From assembly GCA_037962975.1 (NCBI GenBank), contig CM075675.1:27530501-27594500 (forward strand): a stretch of DNA of 64,000 nucleotides, read 5' to 3'. The translations under genes and the position numbers were made by a program. Source of the stretch: Clitoria ternatea (taxonomy: Eukaryota; Streptophyta; Magnoliopsida; Fabales; Fabaceae). This document shows positions 46,415-58,800 of this stretch, piece by piece. How positions within the stretch are numbered: the stretch's first letter is position 1; every line of letters begins with the position of its first letter. Under the pieces are notes generated by a model. It saw only the letters and a program-made list of their open reading frames with translations. It was not told where the DNA came from and made no database searches.

Positions 46415-47959
46415 TGTTAACCCCGTTGTAACCGGGTTTTGTCAATTGGCAAGCGCACCAATCGTTTGTAGTTTTCGAAATTTAGATATCGTTCCACTGG
46501 GATTGAAAGTCCAATAACAACAGTAATTTTCTACTTACTATGGTAAATGTGAAGGAAATTATAAACAAAAGAATGATTTATATACAGTTTATACAGTATT
46601 CACAAGATAGCATGATTGAGTGATTCATAAGATAAAAGAAAATAAAAATCTATCTAAAAAGTTGAGTTGCAATGTAGAATAGGTAAGATACTTGAGAATA
46701 ACACAGATAAACAAATTATGTTGGAAATTGGATCCCTAATCTAGAATAACAATGAGGAACTCAAGACATACATATTTAATCATCAAGTTTCATGTCATTG
46801 CAGCTTAAAATCATTATAACCGATCCCTCGTGATATAAATTCTAAGAATTCACCGTAAAGTCCGATCCCTCGTGAGCTTTCTCAGTAAAAACTTACATTA
46901 AGACCTGGCCTTATGGCAACAATGGTTAACAACCCCTATAGAATTGAGATACCAAGGGTATTCCAACTTTTTACTTTCGTCAAAACTAGTTTCAATACGG
47001 CATAAATAATCATTCTCCCATTTGACATTTACACTAATAAAACCAGTTTCGATACACATGAAAATCATTCTCCTGTTTGACGTTCATATTAATAAAAGGT
47101 TGAAATACTAACATGGACTTGAATCATAAACATGCAGAGGTCGAATTCACAACATTATACTCAATAGATTAGTTCACCAATTCCAACATAAACAAATTAG
47201 TTACACATGGTAAAAGTAAAGACAACACTTACAGAGTTTGACATTACGAAGACGATGGAAACTTCACGATACAACAATCACAATACACCGAAACACACTC
47301 AAGTATCTAGAAAACTATTCTAGAACTACAACTCACAAAAGAAAGTACTCAGAGTCAAGCACAAGAGAGAAGAGAAGAGAAGTGTATGGAATGGGATGCT
47401 ATGAATGGTGTTGGATGGCCCTATTTATAGGGCTGAGCAAGGGTGCTGACGCTACGCGTCCCTGTGACGCTACGCGTCAGACTCCTGACTCAGCCTCCAT
47501 TAAACACTTGATAATGGCCACTTTCAATAATTAATCTTGATCATGCCTGGCCACTTGGACATGTTTCCACGAGTTTTTGGCCATTTATGCTGATTGGGGT
47601 GGCCCTTGGGCTGAGTGGAGTGCCCATTATTGGGTCCAAGTGGGGTGGTTGGCCAAAAGTAGGAGTGGAGACCACGCAGCACTGACGCTACACGTGGCTT
47701 TGATGCGTAGCGTCAGCATCAAAAGTAGCTCTTGATGCTACGCGTGGGGTGAGGCTACGCGTCAGCTCCTCCAGTGTAATTTTCTCTTGATTTCTTAACT
47801 TTTTCGCTGCAAAACTAGAGAAAATTGATCAAGGGCAGATTATTTCCAACAACATTCATTTATTGAATTTAAATCCTAATTTTCTAACAAATTAAACTTA
47901 TTTTTATAATTTTTATGAAATTTTTATTTAAGCTTTTATTGAAAATTTGAGGACTAACA
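46415..47959 (-). repeat. Element C 5' LTR (1545 bp)
   Basis: Partner of 41436-42980. Followed on the right by TSD CTGCC and the gag of element B. Confidence 0.92.
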
Positions 47960-47964
47960 CTGCC

Positions 47965-48844
47965 TCTGTGGGTAATCGGGCCTAAGATATCCCGTTTGTC
48001 CATATTGGAAATAAATGACCTGGTTGGCCGGACAGTGTTTCGAAATATGGCCCTCCTGGCCACAATTGTAGCACGTACGGCTACCAGACTGGCTACCCGA
48101 ACGGCCAGTAGAACCCCAACCAGAAGAGGATGAAGATGTAGCGGAAGACTTACCGCCCCGAAAGAATTGGCTCATCCTCTTGAAGCTAAATCCCTTTGCC
48201 TTCAGTGGCTTCTTATCTCTCAGCTGAGATGCCCTCTGTAACTGCACCTCTTCCGTCAGCCTAGCCTTGTTCACGAGAGTCGGGTAGTCCCGAATCTCCA
48301 TCGGCACAATTACACTACGGAGTTCAATCCGTAATCCCATCTCGTACTTGGCACACTTGCTGCCCTCAGTTCCTTCTAATGAGAAAGGATGGTAGAAATC
48401 ACACAGCTCATCAAACTTGCTGGTGTACTCGGCCACTGACATCCGGCCCTATTCCAACTTTAGGAACTCCATTTCCTTCCGGATTTTGTAGTTATCCGGG
48501 AAGTACTTGACAAGGAACCTCCTTCGAAAATTTGCCCATACAAGTGGTTCACTCGCCGTATTCATCTGCGCCTTTGTCCGAGACCACCATACTCTAGCCT
48601 CGTCCTTTAATTGATAAGTGGCAAACAGAACCTTCTGCTCCTCCGAGCACTCGAAATATTCAAAGACCTGTTCAATTTCCCTGATCCAAATATACGCCCT
48701 GTCATAATCGTGCCCTCCTTTGTAGGCCAGGGGATTCTTTTTCAGGAATTTATCCAGAGTGGGACCAGATTCGGTCCTACTCATCAACTGGGTAAACTTT
48801 GAGAAGAAATCATCTCCTCCACCAGAACTGGTTCCTTCAGCCAT
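47965..48844 (-). pseudogene. Element B gag
   Basis: Starts at ATG 48844 (MAEGTSSGGGDDFFSKFTQL). Gag core RVWWSRTKAQMN, WANFRRRFLVKYFPDNYKI. An in-frame TAG at about 48446 falls between KLE and GRMSVAEYTSKFDE. A CCHC zinc knuckle CYNCGQEGHISKHC is present near the end. Cut by element C at 47964. Confidence 0.87.
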
Positions 48845-49070
48845 TATGTAATTCTACAATGAGCAAACACATCACCATTAATAACCAATGTCCAACCAGG
48901 GAGTCGGATATTTACCTCATACATATAAAATACAACGCCGCTGGAGTGCTAAGGGAACGATGCCAAGCTGCACAGACAACCACAAACACAATACAATAGA
49001 ATACAAACAGCCCAGTATAGGACTCACATAATCACTGGGTTGACCTATACACCCGGCTCTAGAAAGAACC

Positions 49071-49082
49071 GCTCTGATACCA
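49071..49082 (-). other. Primer-binding site of element B
   Basis: The minus strand reads TGGTATCAGAGC, two bases after the 5' LTR; initiator tRNA-Met type. Confidence 0.9.
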
Positions 49083-49084
49083 AC

Positions 49085-51970
49085 TGTGGCATCCCAAGTC
49101 GATTTACTATTTAATACAGTCGTTTAATCATTTCTCGAACTAATTTTTCACGTTTAATAAAAATCTAGGTCTTAAAATAAAATAATGTTTACTTTTCTTA
49201 AACATACCAAAAATAATAACTGATCGGAAATGATTCAGCTTGGTCTTAATATAAAATAGTATTCACTTAAGTACATTCAAAATAATAAGAGCGTACACAA
49301 AATAATATCCGATCGGAAATAAATACATTAATAAAATAGAGTTGATTAGGAACAGCGGAAGAGAAACGAAGGCAGGAGGGTCATTCGCCTGAGCGGGACC
49401 CTGAAGCGCTTAGGCGAAATCCGAGGAAGTCGCTTAAGCGAGTTCTGACTCGCTTGAGCGAATGCTACCTGGGCGAACCAGACTTACCAGGAAAACTCAC
49501 AAGTCGGGGTTTCACTCGGCAAAGGGTCCACTCGGTCTTCTCTCCCTCGTTAACAGCTTAGCCTCACATCATTCAGAAAAGGTTCACTCGGGAAACTCAT
49601 AGCATTCATTCACTCGGGTATACCACACTTGACTCATTCCTAACCTTTACTCAGGAATAGTTCACTCGGCCATAGCTCACTCGGAACAATCTAACCTTCC
49701 TTCACTCGGAAAGGGTTCCCTCGGGCATCCTCACTCGGAAAATACTCTAACTTTACTTTACTCAGAAGAGGCTCCCCCGGGTATAAGTCACTCGGAAACA
49801 TTCTCACCTTCACTCGGAAGCACTCTAATCTTCACTCGGAAACATTCTACTCTTTCTTCACTCGAAAGTATTCTCTCGGCCCTAGTTCACTCGGAAAGGA
49901 TCGAGGGATACACAGGAACGGAACAGACACCAAACCAGCTGGTCCTCGCTCGGACAAGAATAAATTCGTTAGGGAAATACCGATTCAAACTTAGTTCAAC
50001 ACACAACATGTAGCATCACACACTCGGAAAACTCATTATACATATATAATACATAATTCATTCAAAAATCACTCAGGCCTTGGCATCGATCCTCTGCTTG
50101 GCGCACCTCCAGGGCTCCGACCTCTTCCCTGTCACTAGTTACTAAATTGAAAACCACAACAAGGGTGAGTGTTTGACATCATAATTAATCTAGAATGGAA
50201 ATTAACAATTTACATGCATATAACTCCGTCCGATTACTTTATCATCAAATTGCAAGTCCCACTCGGCAAATACAACAATTTACACTCGACAACTATAGCA
50301 CTTCACATTCGGCAACATAGATAATCATACTCGGCAGATATAGTGAATCACACTCAGAAATTACAACAAATCACACTCGGCAAACATCATATTGCACTCG
50401 GCAAATATATCAGATCATACTCGGCAAACATAATAATTCACACTCGGCAAATATAACAAATCATACTCGGCAGATACAGTAAATCATACTCGGCAAATAT
50501 AACAAATTGAACTTGGCAAATATAGCAGCTCATTCAGCAAATATAACAAATTGCACTCGGCAAATACATCAAGCTACACTCGGCAAATATAATTAATCAC
50601 ACAACTAATAATTCAATTGTCACCACTGACTCTCATACAAAATTGACGCCTAGTATCCAGATACTAAAGGATCGACCTTCAGCTGGGGGTCCGACTTGAC
50701 ACCCCGTGAACCCGACTTGGTTCACCGAGCCCGACTTGGCTCCCCCTTAACCACTGGGTCATGGACCTCTAGGTGGCTTAACTGGGTCCGACTTGACCAC
50801 GGAAGCCAAAAACAGGGTAATACATACCGTCGGTTGTCCTCTACCACATAATCACATATTCAATTATATAAACATAGGCATATCATTACGATCATCATTT
50901 GCAACTGTCAGAAACTGACTTGTGCTCACAACGTAGGGTGACCGACTTGTCAAGCCCGGCATCACATTGCCACCATACATTTCGATTATCAACATCAAGT
51001 ATTTCAAACTCAATCAAGCCACACACACGATCCTCAACCGATCGGTGTCCATGTTCACACATGCGTACATACACATACATTCACATACAACTTATCATTC
51101 AGTAATATCTCTTACCGTGTTCATAACTGGTTCAACGACCCGAAACCAACATATTTACCTATTCTAATTAATTATAATGCGAACACCCCCTTACCTCGGT
51201 TCCAAGCTTCGATAATCTGCTCCTGGTGCCGATTACGTCCTCTAAGCACTGGATTCACTATCTCACTTCCAAATCCAGCACCAGCTCCGTCAATCAGCCT
51301 TTCGGTGTTCGATCTACTGCCTACGGGGTCGGAATACAAAACTCGTTAGCTTTACACCATCCTCAGCTCTAACTTTCGAGCTCACACTCACCAGAGGAGT
51401 GGAGAACAGACCCACACACAGCCATGCATGGCCACTCGGTTAACAGAGAAAATGAAAGGGGGCAAGGGAACACAAATGTAAGCGGATCAATGGACTCACC
51501 TTGAGACCACGGTCACGGAAATGGGCTTATCACACGGTTTTGATACGAACAGAGTCCTCCTCTGGAGCATGCAACTCACAGCAATGGAGGAAGAAGAAGA
51601 AGATGAACAGAAACTGAAGCAGAGGAAGAAGAAGAAAGAAGAAAGAAGCAGTGGTTCACGTGAATGTGAGTGAAAGAGGGAGGAGAGAGAGAGACCACCT
51701 TCATTTAAGGCCCAGGGGCAACCGGTAACCTCACCAGCCGGTTACCCCCCATTTTCCTTTACCATTTCGTTTAAATGTTTTTAATCAAACCCTCCCCTTC
51801 TTCTAATCGCTCCACATTTATTATTAACCAATCAAATAATTTTATTTACATTCACAATATTTAACTATTTATAATTTCCCAATAATTCATAAAAATATCA
51901 AATAAATTCCTAAAACAATTTTTAACATTTTACACTACGCATAATTTCTCTAAAATATCGGGATGTTACA
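49085..51970 (-). repeat. Element B 5' LTR (2886 bp)
   Basis: Partner of 34901-37884. It lacks 91 bp present at 35796-35886 (junction at 49979/49980, with ATA at both break points) and six bases near 51370. Carries the same CACTCGG arrays. Confidence 0.9.
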
Positions 51971-51975
51971 GTTAT

Positions 51976-52025
51976 ACTATTTAAGGTATCACCAATTTGA
52001 AAATTTTGAAACCACCCTTCAGTTA
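51976..52025 (-). pseudogene. Tat-lineage pol, most 5' surviving fragment
   Basis: The minus strand reads ITEGWFQNFQIGDTLNSITN, which joins in sense to NIGVGLYEK at 34895 once element B is discounted. Directly beyond it the satellite begins. Confidence 0.55.
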
Positions 52026-55000
52026 TTCTATTCCATTTATTGAGACTTTACATTGAATATTTTTTTAAAATTTTTTTTCTCTTCCCTTGGAGAAAACTAA
52101 TAAAACTTTAGAGATAACCTTACAATGCCTTTCTAAGCATGACCGTAAAAAATCATACAAAAATTTAACGTCTTGAAAAGGTCATTTTTTCGTGGAAATT
52201 AACCTTCAAAATTTTATTAAAAATTCATCTGTTGGAGAAAACTTATGAAACTTTAGGAACAAGAAAATAGTGTGATTCTAAGCATTGCTGTAAAAACAAT
52301 ACAAAAATTCAAGTTTTGGGTACCATTTTGCAATTATTGGGATTTTACACTAAATATTTTCTTTTAAAAAAAATTGTCATTCCCTTGGAAAAAACTGATG
52401 AAAATTTAGGGACAACTTTATAATGCCTTTCTAAGCATGGCCGTAAAAAATCATACAAAAATTCAATGGTTGACATGGTTATCTTTTTCGAGGGCATTAA
52501 CCTTCAAAATTTTATTAAAAATTCATCTGTTGAAGAAAAATTATGAAACTTTGGGAACAAGAAAATAATGTGTTTCTAAGCATTGCTATAAAAAACCACG
52601 CAAAAATTCAAGCTTTGGGCACCATTTTCCATTTATTAAGATTTTACACTGAATATTTTTTTAAAAAAATATCCATTTCCTTTGAGCAAACTGATGAAAC
52701 TTTGGAGACAACCTTACAATGTCTTTCTATGCATGACTGTAAAAAATTATGTAAAAACTCAACTGCTCGGTATGGTCATCTTTTTCATGGGCATTTGCCT
52801 TTAAACTTTTATTAAAAGTTTATTCATTGGAGAAAAATTATGAAACTTTGTGAAAAAAAATAATGTGTTTCTAAGTATTACGGTAAAAAATCATGTAAAA
52901 ATTCAAGCTTTAGGTATCATTTTCCATTTATTGGGATTTTACACTAAATATATATTTTTTAAAATCTTTCTCTTCCCTTGGAGAAATTTGTTGAAACTTT
53001 GAGGACAACCTTACAATGTGTTTCTAAGCATGGTCGCAAAAAATCATGTAAAAATTGAACCGCTGAGAATGATCATCTTTTTCGTGGGTATTAGCCTTCA
53101 AAATTTTATTAAAATACATCCATTAGGGAAAAATTATGAAACTTTAGGATTAAGAAGATAGTGTACTTCTAAGCATTGCTGTAAAAAGCCATGCAAAAAT
53201 TCAAGCTTAAGGTATCATTTTTCATTTATTGGTATTTTCCACTAAATATTCTTTTTTTAAAAAATTTGTCCCTTCCCTTAGAGAAAACTAAAGATGTCAA
53301 AATGGGTGGTTTGGATAAGATTTGAGTTAAATTTTATTGGATGGTTAAAATCCATCCATTAATCCATTTATGATTTATTTAGAAATTCTAGAAATATTCA
53401 TCTAATCCATAACCTTCATTAACTAAATCCACCAAATGCATCCATTAACATCTTTTTTTTGGATGGATGTCCAATCATACCTTTAAAAAATAGTGTTATT
53501 TTTTCTTAATTTTTTATTTTTATTTTCTCACTTTATATTTTATATTCTTACACTTGAATTTTTTTCTCTTTAAATTTTTCTTTTAATTTCTCTCCATATT
53601 TTTTCATTTAATTTTTTCACCCTCCAATTTTTTTCTCTAATTTTTTTTATTTTGGTAATATTGTTTTTGTGTTGAAAACAATTCTATTCGAGCATCCGCA
53701 TCCTACATCTACCTATTCTTTTTAACCTTTTACCCTCAACATCTACCTACAACCATTAAGGCTATGTTTGGCAACTCTGGAAAAAGGGTCAAAATAATAA
53801 GTTATTTTCCATTGCTGATCTCCTGAACGATTAGCCCTCCTTTAAAAATAAAATACTAACCAATTTCAATTTTCACCTCGCATACATATCCAATTTATAC
53901 AAAATTCATCAATTTAGCGAATAACTGATACAGAGAGAAACAATGTCCATTGCATTTAAATTTAAATAAATAAAACAGAGAAGATATAAACACAAACATC
54001 CTTAAATAAACATTCAAAAATAAATATAAATAAGAGAAATGTAAATCGTAATATACAAGGAGAACGATTAAGTGCACATACGCATGGATGAGAATTGAAA
54101 TTCAATCGGAGTGAGGAGAAGGATTAAAATCCAATGGATTTAAAAAAAAGAGTAAAATTCAATGGACTAAAATTATGTTGGATCCATCCATATCCATCTA
54201 ATATATAAATGGGATCTAATTCATTAAATTTATCATATTTTAATTTTATAAATGGATGAATTATGTATGGATGGATTAAATACTTAACGGATAATTGGAT
54301 GAAATTGGTACCCCTAAAGAAAACTAATGAAACTTTGAGGACAACCTTACGATGCATTTCTAAGCACGACCGCAAAAAATATGCAAAAATTCAACAACTT
54401 AGTATGATAACTTTTTTGTGGGCATTAACCTTTAAAATTTCATTAAAAATTCATGTGTTAGAGAAAAATTATGAAACTTTAAGAACAAAAAGATAGTGTG
54501 TTTCTAAGCATTGTTGCAAAAAAAATGCGAAAATTCAAATTTTTTTATACCATTTTTTATTTATTGGGATTTTATAATTAATATTTTTTTAAAAAAATTT
54601 GTTCTTTCCTTTGGAGAAAACTGATGAAACTTAGGGGATAATCTTACAATACCTTTCTAAACATGACCGCAAAAAATCATACAAAAATTTAACCGCTCGG
54701 TATGATCATTTTTTTCATGGGCATTAGCCTTCAAAATTTTATTAAAAATTCATCCGTTGGAGAAAAATTATGAAATTTTAGAAACAATGAAGATAATGTG
54801 TTTCTAAGCATTGTTGTAAAAAACTATACAAAAATTCAAGCTTTGGGTATACCATTTTCTATTTATTGGGATTTTATACTTAATATTTTTTTAAAAAAAA
54901 CTGTTCCTTCCCTTGGAGAATACGGATGAAAATTTGGGGACAAACTTACAATGTCTTTCTATACATGATCATAAAAAATAATACAAAAATTTAACCAATC

Positions 55001-55315
55001 GGTATGGTAATCTTTTTTGTGGGTATTAGCCTTTAAAATTTTATTAAAAATTCACTTGTAGGAGAAAAATTATGAAAGTTTCGGAATAAGAATATAGTGT
55101 GTTCCTAAGCATTTCTGAAAAAAACATACAAAAATTCAAGTTTTGGGTACCATTTTCTATTTATTGAGACTGAATATTTTTTTTAAAAATCTGTCACTTC
55201 CCTCGAAGAAAGCTAATGAAACTTTAAAGGCAATTTTGTAGTGTCTTTTTAAGCATAGTCACAAAAAACTTATACAAAAATTCAACGGTTCATTATGTTC
55301 ATCTTTTCTGTGGAC
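52026..55315. repeat. Tandem array, about 298-bp period made of two half-units
   Basis: Equivalent points (variants of TTGGAGAAAACTGATGAAAC) occur at about 52089, 52388, 52686, 52980 and 53280. After the inserted element they continue at 54613, 54914 and 55202, giving intervals of 288-301 bp. Each period holds two diverged halves of about 145 and 153 bp, one with ACAACCTTACAATGCCTTTC and one with ATAGTGTGTTTCTAAGCATT, so it is a dimeric repeat. Around eight periods in total. Non-coding. Confidence 0.9.
53291..54318. mobile_element. Non-autonomous hAT-like insertion in the tandem array
   Basis: 1,028 bp flanked by the exact 8-bp duplication GAAAACTA (53283-53290 and 54319-54326), which occurs once in normal repeat units. 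The ends are imperfect inverted relatives (AAGATGTCAAAATGGG at left; the right end inverted reads TTTAGGGGTACCAATTTC), like plant hAT termini. Subterminal WTGGATGGAT-type words occur in both orientations. No transposase is encoded. Confidence 0.75.
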
Positions 55316-55628
55316 ATACACATATATGGAAATGTATCATATATAAGATACATGAGATGTCAAGTTGGTTCCGTATAGTGTTTGTATATTAATTTGGTCT
55401 CATGGTTAAAAAATAAACAAATTTTATGTTCATTATAAATAATGATCTATAATGAGGTAAAAAAATTTCAATAAACAAGAAGTTCTTAACAATATTGTTT
55501 GTCTCTTCATGGAAACATTTAGTGCAACCACTTGGCGATTTTGAAGTTTTTCTATTCTCAATGGCATCCCAACAGAACAACTATAATATGTGCAGAAAAA
55601 TGTTTTAGATTCTCACCATTGAGAATTG
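55316..55628. other. Short gene-free spacer
   Basis: AT-rich sequence between the tandem array and the kinase relic; nothing recognised. Confidence 0.4.
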
Positions 55629-56392
55629 CTATAGCACCTCTTCCATGTTTGGTCTTGATTCTACTGGACATTGCAAGCACTGAAATGCAAGCTCAGCGGT
55701 GGCAGTCATCATCAGCTTGATCTTAAGGTCTGATTGGAAGCCAAGTTTTGGATCCACCAGATAGACCAAAGACTGGTTTTCAAATTTTCTTCGTAATAGA
55801 GCAGCAATATCAGGATGATCCTCTCCACTCTGAACCCAGTGTCTAGCTGGCCTCGATGTTATAAGCTCACACAACACCACCCCAAAGCTGTAAACATCAT
55901 TTTTCCCATTAAACCGGCCAGACAGAGAAAATTCTGGGTCTAAATAATCAATTGTTCCCCTTATATGATCTGAATAATCTTGTTCATCATAGACAGATCC
56001 TTCTTTTGTAAACTTCCATGATAAACCAAAGTTAGCAAGTTTAGCATGAAAGTTCATGTCTAGGACAATATTCCTGGGGTTTACATCAAGGTGCATGATG
56101 CAATGCCGGTGAAGCTGGTACAGTGCATTTGCAGTATCAATGGCGATATCCAATCGAGTAAGCCAAGGTAATGCGTCGCTTTCTGCTATTTCACCATGAA
56201 GATGAGCATCAAGACTAGTGACATTGGATATGTGTTCATGTACAACCAAGATCTCCATATCATTCGCATAACCATAAATTGACACAAGGTTTTTATGGGG
56301 CAAGCACAGTATGATAACATCATCTTCAACAAAGTTATGTTGAAACATTTTTAAGCACTGGATCGCAACCTCACGTCCATCCTTAAGCATGC
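55629..56392 (-). pseudogene. LRK10L-type receptor kinase exon, catalytically degenerate
   Basis: 253-codon segment homologous to the kinase domain of plant LRK10-like/WAK-associated receptor kinases: DAHLHGEIAE, IAIDTANAL, SFGVVLCELITSRPA, LVDPKLGF and AELAFQCLQ. It opens at a good acceptor (AG at 56394-56393). The glycine loop that should come from an upstream exon is not found in the next 1.2 kb. Catalytic motifs are replaced: VAVK Lys is Gln11 (VAIQ), HRD reads HLD (100-102), the Lys of DVK is Asn104, and DFG reads NFG (120-122). The C-helix Glu region (DDVIIL) is also changed. It stops early, at RPNMEEVL. Either a pseudogene or a pseudokinase exon. Function cannot be phosphotransfer. Confidence 0.75.
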
Positions 56393-57654
56393 CTATACAG
56401 GATAATTAGATGACATATAAGTATTGTTGGATTTGGCATGCTTTGTGTTTTTTAGTGCAGGAAACGGAGAGGCATGAAAAAACCAAGAAATAAAAAATAG
56501 AGAGCTTTTTGGTTTTGGATGTTTAAAGGATATATGAATAAAAGAAATTGTAACGAAAGAAACATAAACCAAACAAGAAGAAAAATTATATTGTTTGAAT
56601 GAAGAAAAATAAAAAAGAAAGCAATGAAAAAAAAATAGAAGTTTTGCTTGTTTAGATACATGCAAAGAACGTGGATGGAAATAAAATAGTTATTTAAAAA
56701 ATAAATTAAATTTTATGTATAAAAATTTTAACTTTTTATTATAATAAATTTTAATATATAAAATATTATTTAATTTATATTAAATTTTTAATAATATTAT
56801 AAATTTATTAATATTTATAAACAAAAATCTCAATAAATTTCCTTCCATTTCCCTCTATACTAGTAGAGAATTAATTTTCATGGATCTTTTCCCTTCATTT
56901 TTCTTCCCTAACAAAAAACCTTTTTTCCCTTCTCAATTCCCTCCCTCCCTTTCCCTCAATCCATACAAGAATGTTGAATAAATTCATAGTGTTAGAAAAA
57001 TATACCGGCTTTGAGTATCACCTATATAGTTCTTTTGTACTAAATTGATAGTGGAGTAGGAGTGAGTCTTAATGAGAAATAAATATTATATTTTATATCT
57101 TTGGTATAAAAGAGCGTAGAGAAGATATAATAATTATCCTTGTTATAGTGAAATATTGTTTGAGTTTGTCCCTGGGTTTTGATACCGATGAAAAATACCT
57201 GAAAACACTTTTAAGTTTTTTGTGTTGTTATAGTCTTACTATAGAGTGTTGTGAGATGTGAGCTTTGAATGTTGTATGAGTGCACCTTGAGTATTGGGTG
57301 TTTGAGAGGAGTTTTATGTGATGACAAATTTTCACATAATGTTACTATCTAGTTGTTGGTTTGACAATGACCGTAGTTTGACAATAACTACGATTTTTTC
57401 TCTTATTTTAGAATTTTCCTTGTAATATTTTTGTATGGCTCTGTGTGTTTAAAGAGAAATTCTCTGAACGAAACAAATATAATTTTCTAACAACTACTAT
57501 CTCCATTTTATAATATAAAATACATTTGACAAAATCATCAATTTCAATGACAAACATTTATTTTACTTAACATGTCTTGAATAATATTTATTTCCAAAAA
57601 TAACCTTATGTTAAATGATTGAAATGTTAATTTATAGAAATACATGTCTGTCTT
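56393..57654. other. Gene-free AT-rich region
   Basis: No further kinase exon (no GxGxxG loop or extracellular GUB_WAK motifs) was found on the minus strand. Nothing else recognised. Confidence 0.45.
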
Positions 57655-58622
57655 AGAATTTGAACTGGTCTCGTTCAGGGTCAAGGATCCGGACTGAGGA
57701 CCAGCCACAAAAGTCAATGATCGAAGTGTTTATACGCGGGTACAGTGGGTATCCGGTATTGTAGTCCGAACTCTCAGTGGGAGAATCCGGTCTTGTTGTC
57801 CCGGAGATCCTTCAAACCATGCTCTCGCGTTAATGAGGGGCGAAAGGTGGTGTCACCTGTGAAGATTCTCTGACGCTCAAGTCAGTGAAGAGAATAGAAA
57901 CTCAAAGGAAACTTGAGCAATGCAATAATATATTAAGAGTCAGAACAACGTAACCTCTTGTGAGTGTGAAAATCGACTATTTATAGATTAGCATGGAGAA
58001 TGAACCGTTAGGCACAGGTGGGGCCAAGAGACAAATAGTACAATGCTTAGTGTACAATTCTGACACACAACGTGGGAGGGAGCCGCATTTCTCGTGTATC
58101 ACTCCTGTGGTTGTACATTATACCTTCTGTCGGGTAACGTGGATACTTTCCAGTGTGCAGGGTATCAATATGTGCACACCGGCTTGAGTACTTGGCCCAC
58201 TTCAAGTAACGAGGATTTGGGTAGTGGAGCAGTCATTTATCCTTTCAAAGTATGGGTGAATGGTTATTGTATAATAAAATAGGGAAAGTGTAAACGTTGG
58301 TCAGGGGATAGAAAGTGCGTTGCGTAGAGCATGCTTTTGACACATGGTATGAGAAGAACAATGTCTTTGCCAATGTCCCTGTGACCACAGAACGGATCAT
58401 ATCCGGTGTGTGAGGTATTGTCTTGGACATACCGGTATAGGAAGAACGTCTATACGGTCTAGTAGTGCGGTGACCAACCTGCAACTTCGGTAGCATGTGG
58501 AATACTGATAAAATGACACCCTTACCCTGGTACCAGTATCTAGACCGGATCAGAATTCTATACTCATAGTAAATTAAGAGTATACAAAGAATTGTAGCAC
58601 ACTGTGCCCCGCATGGCACTTT
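57655..58622 (-). mobile_element. Solo-LTR-like block, probably Ty3/gypsy
   Basis: Higher GC than its surroundings, with plus-strand ends TGTCTTAGAATT and CCCCGCATGGCA (TG...CA). In minus sense a TATA-like TCTATAAATAGTC lies near 57980. Downstream come CACTGACTTGAGCGTC and CAGGTGACACCACC, words I associate with the R/U5 part of Tat/Ogre-type LTRs. No matching target duplication, PBS or partner LTR was found, so the ends are provisional. Confidence 0.5.
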
Positions 58623-58800
58623 TTAACTTTGGTTTTTACACCTTTTTTTATAAGCGGTTTAAAAAATATTTTTTATCATATTTTTAATGTCAGTTATTTT
58701 TTGAAAAAATTTTAAAATTAATTATAAAAAAAGTGTTAAAAAATATCTTTTACATCAACTATCAAATAACAACGGCACAACATGGAATGTTTTTTATATT

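Larger units (their letters stand above)
41436..47959 (-). mobile_element. Element C: Athila-like gag-protease-only retrotransposon
   Basis: 6,524-bp insertion in the gag of B with exact TSD CTGCC (41431-41435 and 47960-47964). It has two 1545-bp LTRs with TG...CA ends (TGTTAACCCCG ... GAGGACTAACA). The PBS is of tRNA-Asp type, and the polypurine region AAGTTGGGGGTATT sits before the 3' LTR; both are typical of Athila. It encodes gag and protease but has no RT, RNase H or integrase, so it fits the TR-GAG class of non-autonomous elements. LTRs differ at about twelve sites by eye (0.8%). Confidence 0.9.
34901..51970 (-). mobile_element. Chromovirus B: full-length Tekay-like Ty3/gypsy element
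   Basis: 17,070 bp including nested element C. TSD GTTAT is exact (34896-34900 and 51971-51975), with TG...CA ends. In minus order: 5' LTR 51970-49085, PBS 49082-49071, gag 48844-47965, C insertion, protease-RT-RNase H-integrase-chromodomain 41430-37918, polypurine tract 37900-37885, 3' LTR 37884-34901. Coding sequence has an amber stop in gag and several frameshifts, so it is not autonomous now. LTRs differ by roughly 2% by eye, plus one 91-bp deletion. Confidence 0.92.

Noticed and set aside
54263..54496. 77-codon ORF and other frames in the tandem array
   Set aside because: Cross the boundary of the inserted element and recur as repeat-unit frames; no conservation as protein.
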